Position numbers and translations under genes: made by a program. Below are positions 6,629 through 12,191 of a stretch of DNA of 12,191 nt, one piece after another (within the stretch, counting starts at the first letter, position 1; each line of letters starts with the position of its first letter). Below the pieces are notes generated by a model, which saw nothing but the letters and a program-made list of their open reading frames with translations, did not search any database and was not told where the DNA came from. The stretch comes from Gammaproteobacteria bacterium (GTDB lineage Bacteria; Pseudomonadota; Gammaproteobacteria; UBA6429): positions 1 through 12,191 of the forward strand of contig DAOVYB010000030.1 of assembly GCA_030635835.1 (NCBI GenBank), read 5' to 3'.

Positions 6629-7369
6629 TCACGCTCTTACTAAATCAATCAATTCTTTCATTTCTTTTACTGCAGCATCGAGTCCGGTAAACAAACTTCT
6701 GGCGATTATGGCATGCCCTATATTTAATTCCCGAATGGGCTCAATAACTGCAATCTCTTTAACATTATGATAATGTAAGCCATGCCCTGCATTAACATGT
6801 AAACCTAAGCTATCTGCAAACTCAACTGCTTCAATAATACGTTGATATTCCTTTTCCTTCTCATATACAGATTCAGCATCAGCAAAATGTCCGGTATGAA
6901 TTTCAATAACGGGCGCGCCACATTCAACTGCAGCCTCAATTTGCTTTTTATCCGCATCGATAAAAAGCGACACCCTGATATTACGATCAGCCAGGCGCGA
7001 ACATGCTTCTTTCATTTTTAACATTTGACCGGCAACATCAAGTCCACCTTCAGTGGTGAGTTCTTCACGTTTCTCAGGTACCAAGCAACAGTCTTCAGGT
7101 TTAATTTTCTCGGCATAATTCAGCATCTCATCAGTTACTGCCATTTCAAGATTCATACGAGTCTGTAAAATACCTTTTAGCATTTCAACATCACGCTCCT
7201 GAATATGGCGACGGTCTTCACGTAAATGAAGTGTGATTGCATCTGCTCCCGCCTGTTCTGCAACTAAAGCAGCTTGTATAGGTTCAGGATAACGAGTGCC
7301 TCTTGATTGCCGCAAAGTTGCTACGTGATCAATATTTACACCGAGTAAGATAGGATTTGTTTTATTCAT
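6629..7369 (-). CDS. pdxJ: Pyridoxine 5'-phosphate synthase
   Basis: This is the last ring-forming step of the DXP-dependent vitamin B6 pathway. It condenses 1-deoxyxylulose 5-phosphate with 3-amino-2-oxopropyl phosphate to give pyridoxine 5'-phosphate in the cytoplasm. It has 246 residues (E. coli 243) and a TIM-barrel. Key residues are intact and shifted by three relative to E. coli: His48 in [10 protein letters not shown], Glu75 in [10 protein letters not shown], and His196 in [12 protein letters not shown]. The opening [20 protein letters not shown] is diagnostic. The ATG at 7369 overlaps the recO stop as ATGA, indicating translational coupling. acpS follows after 10 nt. The recO-pdxJ-acpS order matches other Gammaproteobacteria. 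Confidence 0.98.
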   Translation of the reverse strand: MNKTNPILLGVNIDHVATLRQSRGTRYPEPIQAALVAEQAGADAITLHLREDRRHIQERDVEMLKGILQTRMNLEMAVTDEMLNYAEKIKPEDCCLVPEKREELTTEGGLDVAGQMLKMKEACSRLADRNIRVSLFIDADKKQIEAAVECGAPVIEIHTGHFADAESVYEKEKEYQRIIEAVEFADSLGLHVNAGHGLHYHNVKEIAVIEPIRELNIGHAIIARSLFTGLDAAVKEMKELIDLVRA

Positions 7370-8094
7370 AATGTCTTATACCAATGTAAACTTCTTGTCT
7401 TAAGGGGTTTATCACCCAAATGGTGACTTAAAATAATTCGCATGAGTTGTTTTGCTTCTTTTTGACTTTGCGCACAACTAAATTTTTCTGCCGACATATC
7501 AAGTAAAGTCTGCCCGGATATCATCAACTCATCTGTAATTTTGCTGTTTTTTATATTAACCGGACCTTGTTCAATATCATAATAATACTGTTCACCTTTA
7601 TCTATAGTTGCTCCGGTTTCAGAATCGATTTCAAGATTTAAACCATAACCAATTTCAGTTAAAAGGTGTTTTTCAAATACTCGCAATACCAACTCTTCTT
7701 CATCAATTAAAAAACTTTCTAACGCATTCTGATATATCGAAAATAATTCAGGATGAGGATCATGAAAAGTTATAAAACGTTGCAACAGTTCATTGATATA
7801 ATAGGCACTCATAACCTGTTTTCCTGACAAGTTAATTGTACTTTTAACGGCTTCTGCAGCAGTTAAAGTTTGTACTTCACCTTTTCCTGACCATGATATT
7901 ATTAGAGGAGAAAAAGGTTGTAATATGCCCTGTAATTTAGAACGAGGTGATCTCGCGCCCTTTGCAACTAAACTAACTCTGCCATAATCTCTGCTAAAAA
8001 CATCTAACAAACGACTGCTATCACGAAAATCCCTGCCATGCAGTATAAAAGCAGATTGTAAACTGACCCGGTGATGTTGCTGACTCACTCTCAC
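7366..8094 (-). CDS. recO: DNA repair protein RecO
   Basis: RecO acts in the RecFOR pathway. It binds single-stranded DNA and SSB, anneals strands and helps load RecA at gaps. It has 242 residues, the same as E. coli RecO. The N-terminal OB-fold is recognisable from [20 protein letters not shown] and [14 protein letters not shown], followed by a helical C-terminal part. No CxxC zinc-site cysteines are seen, as in the E. coli protein. The reading frame starts with GTG at 8094. A second in-frame GTG at 8088 sits at a better distance from the AAGGTGA ribosome site (8095-8101) and may be the true start, removing two residues. It lies 10 nt after era and overlaps pdxJ by 4 nt. The identity rests on N-terminal similarity, length and the conserved era-recO-pdxJ order. 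Confidence 0.94.
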   Translation of the reverse strand: MRVSQQHHRVSLQSAFILHGRDFRDSSRLLDVFSRDYGRVSLVAKGARSPRSKLQGILQPFSPLIISWSGKGEVQTLTAAEAVKSTINLSGKQVMSAYYINELLQRFITFHDPHPELFSIYQNALESFLIDEEELVLRVFEKHLLTEIGYGLNLEIDSETGATIDKGEQYYYDIEQGPVNIKNSKITDELMISGQTLLDMSAEKFSCAQSQKEAKQLMRIILSHHLGDKPLKTRSLHWYKTL

Positions 8095-8104
8095 TCACCT
8101 TTAT

Positions 8105-9010
8105 TTATTCGTCAGTATATCCCAGGCTATTTAAAGCCCTTTCATCATCTGACCAGCCACTTTTAACTTTCACCCAGAGCTGAAGAAATACTTTTTCTTC
8201 AAACATTTTTTCCATATCAATACGCGCTTTAGTACCCATATCTTTAAGCTTTGAACCACCTTTACCTATAATAATGGCTTTTTGATTATCTCGTTCAACC
8301 CATATCACTGCCGCGATATCAAGTAACTTTCCATCATGGGTGAATTTTTCAATTTCAACTGTTAAGTTATAGGGTAACTCCTGAGCTAGATTACGCATGA
8401 GTTTTTCACGAATAATTTCAGACGCCATAAAGCGTTGACTGCGATCAGTTATTTGATCTTCAGAATAAAAGGCTTCAGAGGGTGGTAAATACTCTGAAAT
8501 AACTTTTTCAAAACCTTCCGTGTTATCACCTTTAATAGCAGATAACGGAATTATGTCTTTAAAGGCATATTTATTTTTTATTTGTTCTATAAAAGGTAAA
8601 AGTTGTTCTTTTTTCTTAACTAAATCGACTTTATTTACAGCTAACACGACTGGAGTCGATACGTGTTGCAGCCGCTTAATTACTAACTCATCTTCGTCAG
8701 TCCACTTCATTGCTTCAACTAATAAAACAATCACATCAACATCTTTAAAACTCGCACCAGCAGTACGGTTCATATAACGATTCATCGCTTTTTTTTCATT
8801 ATCATGAATACCAGGTGTATCAACGTAAACGATTTGAACATCATCTGTCGTTTTAATTCCAATAATACGATGACGTGTTGTTTGCGGACGATGCGAAGTA
8901 ATACTGATTTTTTGCCCTAACACATAATTCATTAGGGTGGATTTACCCACATTAGGCCGACCTATAAGGGCAACATAACCACAGCGAAACTCTTTATTTG
9001 AATTATTCAT
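8105..9010 (-). CDS. era: GTPase Era, 30S ribosome maturation
   Basis: Era is an essential GTPase that binds the 3' end of 16S rRNA and aids 30S subunit assembly; it associates with the membrane and cytosol. It has 301 residues, identical to E. coli. The GTPase domain shows G1 GRPNVGKS (17-24), switch I with TT (44-45), G3 DTPG (64-67), G4 NKVD (126-129) and G5 SA (157-158). The C-terminal KH domain carries IIGKGGSKLK (247-256), the RNA-binding loop. All nucleotide-binding residues are present. Its ATG overlaps the rnc stop by 8 nt, as is common for the rnc-era pair, which ties the two RNA-maturation proteins together. recO follows 10 nt downstream. Confidence 0.98.
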   Translation of the reverse strand: MNNSNKEFRCGYVALIGRPNVGKSTLMNYVLGQKISITSHRPQTTRHRIIGIKTTDDVQIVYVDTPGIHDNEKKAMNRYMNRTAGASFKDVDVIVLLVEAMKWTDEDELVIKRLQHVSTPVVLAVNKVDLVKKKEQLLPFIEQIKNKYAFKDIIPLSAIKGDNTEGFEKVISEYLPPSEAFYSEDQITDRSQRFMASEIIREKLMRNLAQELPYNLTVEIEKFTHDGKLLDIAAVIWVERDNQKAIIIGKGGSKLKDMGTKARIDMEKMFEEKVFLQLWVKVKSGWSDDERALNSLGYTDE

Positions 9011-9698
9011 GAATAATCGTACTTAATGCTTTCTCTGCTGCAGCTTGCTCAGCCTTACGACGACTGGCACCAATTGCAACTACATGATTAGAAAATCCTT
9101 TTATTGCGCAGGAAATTTTAAAGGATTGTTGATGTTCTTTGCCGGATATTGAAACAACACTATACGTTGGTAATGGTAAACCTTTCGCTTGAAGATATTC
9201 CTGTAAACGTGTTTTTGGATCTTTTAAAATACCTGCAGGCTCACAATTATCTATTCGGCTATTGAAAATGCTTAGAATAATTTCTTCAACTTTCTTAATA
9301 CCAAACTCAGCAGAGGAATCAAGATAAATTGCGCCAATAATAGCTTCTACTGCATCTGCTAAAGTTGATGCTCTGCGAAAACCACCACTTTTTAATTCAC
9401 CCGAGCCAAGCTGAATAAACTCACCCAGATTTAATTCTGACGAAATTTCACTTAAAGTTTCACCTTTAACCAAACTTGAACGAAGACGGGTTAATACACC
9501 TTCTTTTTCATTAGGGAAACGCTTAAATAACTCACTGCTAATAACCATACCCAAAACTGAGTCACCCAGAAATTCAAGCCGCTCATTATTCCTCGAGCCC
9601 ATACTACGATGGGTTAGTGCTAATTTTAACAGGCTCTCATCTTTAAAATGGTAGTCAACTATCTGACTAACTTTGGCAACTTGTTCAGCATGATTCAA
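9003..9698 (-). CDS. rnc: Ribonuclease III
   Basis: RNase III cleaves double-stranded RNA, including the 30S rRNA precursor, and matures or degrades structured mRNAs. It has 231 residues (E. coli 226). The catalytic domain contains the signature NERLEFLGDSVLG (38-50) with Glu42 and Asp46, plus Asp115 and Glu118 in LADAVEAIIGAIYLD; these align with E. coli Glu41, Asp45, Asp114 and Glu117. A double-stranded RNA-binding domain fills about residues 155-226. The start is an unusual TTG at 9698 that overlaps the DUF4845 stop (TTGA). No in-frame ATG or GTG occurs before Met33, which would remove the first helix, and the TTG start gives the family's usual N-terminus. A GAGG stretch about 10 nt upstream could serve as ribosome site. 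It overlaps era by 8 nt. Confidence 0.97.
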   Translation of the reverse strand: MNHAEQVAKVSQIVDYHFKDESLLKLALTHRSMGSRNNERLEFLGDSVLGMVISSELFKRFPNEKEGVLTRLRSSLVKGETLSEISSELNLGEFIQLGSGELKSGGFRRASTLADAVEAIIGAIYLDSSAEFGIKKVEEIILSIFNSRIDNCEPAGILKDPKTRLQEYLQAKGLPLPTYSVVSISGKEHQQSFKISCAIKGFSNHVVAIGASRRKAEQAAAEKALSTIIHE

Positions 9699-10069
9699 AT
9701 GGCAGGAGCCTCAACACTCTTTTTGAAAGTAATAATCACATCCAGATTACCAAACATAGGCTTACGTACTTCGTATTCAACATCAACAAGTACCTGGCCT
9801 TTAATTTTCTCGATAAAAATATGTTCTTTTGTGACATCCGATACCATATTGACATCCAGACGTTTCAAAATAATTTTAACAATTTCACTATTTGGTTTTT
9901 CACCTAAACCACGCTCTTCTTTTAATCCTGAAACAACATCTCCCACTTTAAAAGAGTCAAAGTAAACTGGCATAATCTTCAAAAATATCAGTGCCACAAA
10001 TGCGATAACAATAAGTATCGCCATGATACTAATTCCTGTCATACCTTTTTGTTTATTCTTCGACTGCAT
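9695..10069 (-). CDS. DUF4845 family single-pass membrane protein
   Basis: This 124-residue protein is of unknown function. It has a positively charged N-terminus (MQSKNKQKGM), one transmembrane helix at about residues 12-31, then a soluble domain. The opening KQKGMTGISI looks like a type IV pilin or pseudopilin N-terminus, but without a proper prepilin cleavage site, which is typical for DUF4845. Proteins of this family regularly sit between lepB and rnc in Gammaproteobacteria and Betaproteobacteria, and the position here supports the call. The soluble part would most likely face the periplasm by the positive-inside rule. Start choice is backed by the best ribosome site in the window (AAGGAGT, five bases upstream of the ATG). 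Its stop overlaps the rnc TTG start. The gene cap between it and lepB is 56 nt, so it may be translated independently of lepB. Confidence 0.88.
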   Translation of the reverse strand: MQSKNKQKGMTGISIMAILIVIAFVALIFLKIMPVYFDSFKVGDVVSGLKEERGLGEKPNSEIVKIILKRLDVNMVSDVTKEHIFIEKIKGQVLVDVEYEVRKPMFGNLDVIITFKKSVEAPAI

Positions 10070-10074
10070 TACAG

Positions 10075-10081
10075 ACTCCTT
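10075..10081 (-). promoter_or_regulatory. Strong Shine-Dalgarno for the DUF4845 gene
   Basis: The minus strand reads AAGGAGT here, a near-perfect anti-16S match, with five bases before the ATG at 10069. It stands out because most genes in this window have weak or no ribosome sites and rely on overlap with the gene before. It fixes the DUF4845 start. Confidence 0.8.
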
Positions 10082-10096
10082 AAATTGATCGATTTA
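10081..10096. repeat. Imperfect palindrome upstream of the DUF4845 gene
   Basis: TAAATTGATCGATTTA is an inverted repeat with eight-base arms and one mismatch that could pair as G-U in one RNA. It directly abuts the Shine-Dalgarno of the DUF4845 gene inside the 56-nt lepB-DUF4845 gap, the largest gap in this operon. It could bind a regulator or form a small RNA fold, but in AT-rich DNA it may be chance. Confidence 0.3.
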
Positions 10097-10125
10097 ATTT
10101 TTATTAATTTAATAATCAAACTACA

Positions 10126-10914
10126 TTACTGAATAACTGTTCCAACTCGATGCCATTTTGGCCAATGTCCCCATTCCCAACTCATCCAGACAAAGAATGC
10201 TCGACCGACCAGGTTATCATCAGGTACAAATCCCCATACCCGGCTGTCACGGCTATTATCCCGATTATCTCCCATGACAAAGTAACTTTTCTCAGGAACC
10301 ACTAAAACAAAATCAGAAGCGGCCTGTGAATCACTCACTAAAATATGATGTTTTAACTCAGGATTCGGTAGTGTTTCACCCAACCTTTTAAAATTATAAT
10401 AACCAAAAGGGTAGTCCCCTATTGGCTGTTGTTCAGCTATTTTTCCGTTTATATACAATACCTTATTATAGTAGCCAATTTCATCCCCAGGAACACCAAT
10501 TACCCGTTTTATGTAGTCAATTGATGGATTCTCTGGGTAGCGAAAGACCACCACATCACCTCTATCAGGGGAGCCAAGATCAATAATTTTTTTGTTAATC
10601 ACTGGCAAACGCACACCATAATTGAATTTGCTCACCAGAATAAAATCACCAACTTCCAGCGTCGGCAACATTGAACCAGAAGGAATTCTAAATGGTTCTG
10701 CGATAAATCCTCTTAATATAAAAACAATCAGGACTACTGGAAATATAAAACGCGAAAATTCAACAATTGCAGGTTCATTGCTAACAGGATTTCCATCTTT
10801 ATCTACACCTTCATCTGACGGCCTTTTAGCAGCAAAGAACCAGTGATCAATTGCCCAGATACTTCCTGAAACCAGGACCACGATGGCAAGCACCAGTGAA
10901 AAATCAACATTCAT
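10126..10914 (-). CDS. lepB: Signal peptidase I
   Basis: LepB is the inner-membrane serine protease that removes signal peptides from exported proteins. Two membrane segments are visible, about residues 5-22 and 54-72, separated by a short charged cytoplasmic loop; the catalytic domain is periplasmic. The Ser/Lys dyad is Ser81 in [11 protein letters not shown] and Lys136 in [12 protein letters not shown]. Other conserved boxes are [10 protein letters not shown] (118-127) and the C-terminal [12 protein letters not shown]. At 262 residues it is shorter than E. coli LepB (324), lacking some insertions in the periplasmic domain, and nearer to forms in other Gammaproteobacteria. The ATG at 10914 overlaps the lepA stop as ATGA, with AGGAAAA upstream, so it is coupled to lepA, the usual operon partner. 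Confidence 0.97.
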   Translation of the reverse strand: MNVDFSLVLAIVVLVSGSIWAIDHWFFAAKRPSDEGVDKDGNPVSNEPAIVEFSRFIFPVVLIVFILRGFIAEPFRIPSGSMLPTLEVGDFILVSKFNYGVRLPVINKKIIDLGSPDRGDVVVFRYPENPSIDYIKRVIGVPGDEIGYYNKVLYINGKIAEQQPIGDYPFGYYNFKRLGETLPNPELKHHILVSDSQAASDFVLVVPEKSYFVMGDNRDNSRDSRVWGFVPDDNLVGRAFFVWMSWEWGHWPKWHRVGTVIQ

Positions 10915-12191
10915 TTATCTTTTCCTGTATTTAATACGGCAAGGAAGGCTTCCTGTGGGATCTCAACGCTACCCACCTGTTTCATTCTTCTTTTACCGGC
11001 TTTTTGTTTTTCTAATAATTTTTTCTTACGTGTAATGTCACCACCATAACATTTGGCGGTCACATTTTTGCGTAATGCTTTTACATTTGTTCGGGCAATA
11101 ATTTTTGCACCTAACGTCGCCTGAATAGCCACATCAAACATTTGTCTTGGAATAATATCTTTCATGCGCTCAGTTAAATCTCGACCACGCGCAATCGATT
11201 GTTCCCGATGCACAATAACCGATAAAGCATCCACTTTTTCGCCATTAATCATGATATCAAGCTTCACTAAATCAGCTGCCTGGAAGCGTTCAAATTCATA
11301 ATCCATTGAGGCATAACCACGGCTGGTTGATTTAAGACGATCAAAGAAATCCAGAACGATCTCATTCATCGGCATTTCATATGCTATGGACACTTGATTA
11401 CCGAGATATTGCATATTTTTCTGCACACCGCGTTTTTCAATACAAAGCGTTATTACATTCCCAACATATTCATGAGGTACTAAAATATTTGCAACAACAA
11501 TGGGTTCACGAATTTCATTAATGAAGTTGGGTTCTGGCATTTCGGCCGGATTTTCAATTTTAAATACTTCACCCTTGGTATTTTCAATTTCAAATACTAC
11601 CGTTGGTGCGGTGGTAATCAGGTTTAGATCATATTCCCGTTCAAGTCGCTCCTGAATAATCTCCATGTGCAGCAAACCGAGGAAACCACAACGGAAACCA
11701 AAACCTAATGCTGTAGAAGTTTCTGGTTCATAAAATAAAGCCGCATCATTGAGTCGTAATTTGGCAAGCGCTTCACGCAGGTTTTCATAGTCATCACCCG
11801 CGACAGGGAAAAGACCTGAAAATACGCGGGGCTGAATCTGTTTAAAACCAGGTAAAGCTTCATCGGCAGGTTTATTTACTTCTGTAATGGTATCACCGAC
11901 GGGGGCACCATCAATATCTTTAACGCCAGCAATCACATAACCCACTTCACCGGCATCCAGCGATTCAAGATCCTGACGTTTAGGTGTAAAAATTCCAACA
12001 TGGTCAACAAGATGATTACGCCCTGCTGACATAATGCGAATTTTTTGTTTTTTCATTAAGCGGCCATTGACGACTCGCACTAAGGAAACAACACCCAGGT
12101 AATTATCAAACCACGAATCAATAATGAGTGCCTGTAATGGCGCATCTTTATCTCCAACTGGAGCAGGCACCAGACGAACAATATCTTCTAA
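10911..12191 (-). CDS. lepA: Elongation factor 4 (LepA), 5' end cut by window
   Basis: LepA is a ribosome-binding translational GTPase linked to back-translocation, initiation and 30S biogenesis. The window holds the last 426 residues of a protein usually about 600 long; the N-terminal GTPase domain lies beyond the right edge. A GTG at 12170 could be taken as a start, but the frame stays open upstream and encodes [14 protein letters not shown], the normal LepA sequence, so the gene continues. Visible regions are domain II ([20 protein letters not shown]), the EF-G-like domain ([20 protein letters not shown]), and the LepA-specific C-terminal domain ([19 protein letters not shown] and [18 protein letters not shown]). 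The stop overlaps the lepB start by four bases. No damage is seen in the part present. Confidence 0.98.
   Translation of the reverse strand, partial: LEDIVRLVPAPVGDKDAPLQALIIDSWFDNYLGVVSLVRVVNGRLMKKQKIRIMSAGRNHLVDHVGIFTPKRQDLESLDAGEVGYVIAGVKDIDGAPVGDTITEVNKPADEALPGFKQIQPRVFSGLFPVAGDDYENLREALAKLRLNDAALFYEPETSTALGFGFRCGFLGLLHMEIIQERLEREYDLNLITTAPTVVFEIENTKGEVFKIENPAEMPEPNFINEIREPIVVANILVPHEYVGNVITLCIEKRGVQKNMQYLGNQVSIAYEMPMNEIVLDFFDRLKSTSRGYASMDYEFERFQAADLVKLDIMINGEKVDALSVIVHREQSIARGRDLTERMKDIIPRQMFDVAIQATLGAKIIARTNVKALRKNVTAKCYGGDITRKKKLLEKQKAGKRRMKQVGSVEIPQEAFLAVLNTGKDK

Noticed and set aside
9648..9965. Plus-strand open frame of 105 codons opposite the DUF4845 and rnc junction
   Set aside because: It is a low-complexity, Ser/Thr-rich shadow with no family resemblance, lying over two well-supported genes.
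1..12191. A novel defence, mobile or CRISPR-like system
   Set aside because: Reading both strands shows no repeats in array form, integrase, transposase, toxin-antitoxin pair or defence-type domain; nearly all DNA is explained by conserved housekeeping genes.

Overview
This window is an AT-rich stretch of a gammaproteobacterial chromosome. It carries thirteen genes on the minus strand and one small gene on the plus strand. Three things point to Gammaproteobacteria: the run lepA-lepB-DUF4845-rnc-era-recO-pdxJ-acpS (transcribed right to left), the cysM-rlmD pair beyond it, and proteins of the Escherichia/Pseudomonas type. I cannot fix the genus by reading alone. A free-living aquatic lineage fits, but that is inference. 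I see no tRNA, rRNA, mobile element, CRISPR array or defence island. The window is mostly ordinary core genome, with a few accessory points of interest.

Right part (about 12191 down to 6232, minus strand). This is a tightly packed operon: elongation factor 4 (lepA, cut by the window edge), signal peptidase I (lepB), a DUF4845 membrane protein, RNase III (rnc), the GTPase Era, RecO, pyridoxine 5'-phosphate synthase (pdxJ) and holo-ACP synthase (acpS). Most junctions overlap by 4-8 nt or are separated by about 10 nt, so translational coupling is likely. Only the lepB-DUF4845 junction has a real gap, and it is followed by a strong Shine-Dalgarno. Two genes use non-ATG starts: rnc (TTG) and recO (GTG).

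Middle (6221 to 5732). A single plus-strand gene encodes a stand-alone histidine phosphotransfer (Hpt) domain. It closely resembles the C-terminal Hpt of the hybrid kinase BarA/GacS. It sits convergent to acpS and divergent from cysM, at a locus where relatives such as Pseudomonas have the whole gacS gene near cysM. It may be a reduced or split relic of that kinase.

Left part (5731 down to 1, minus strand). cysM (cysteine synthase B) and rlmD (23S rRNA m5U1939 methyltransferase) are followed by a CYTH/triphosphate tunnel metalloenzyme. Then come a YkuD-fold protein with no signal peptide, a small lipoprotein with a CigR/RcnB-like tail, nagZ, and a YnaI-like MscS channel cut by the window edge. 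The YkuD protein beside nagZ suggests a small peptidoglycan-recycling cluster. The YkuD protein may act as a cytosolic L,D-carboxypeptidase (ElsL type) rather than a periplasmic crosslinking enzyme.
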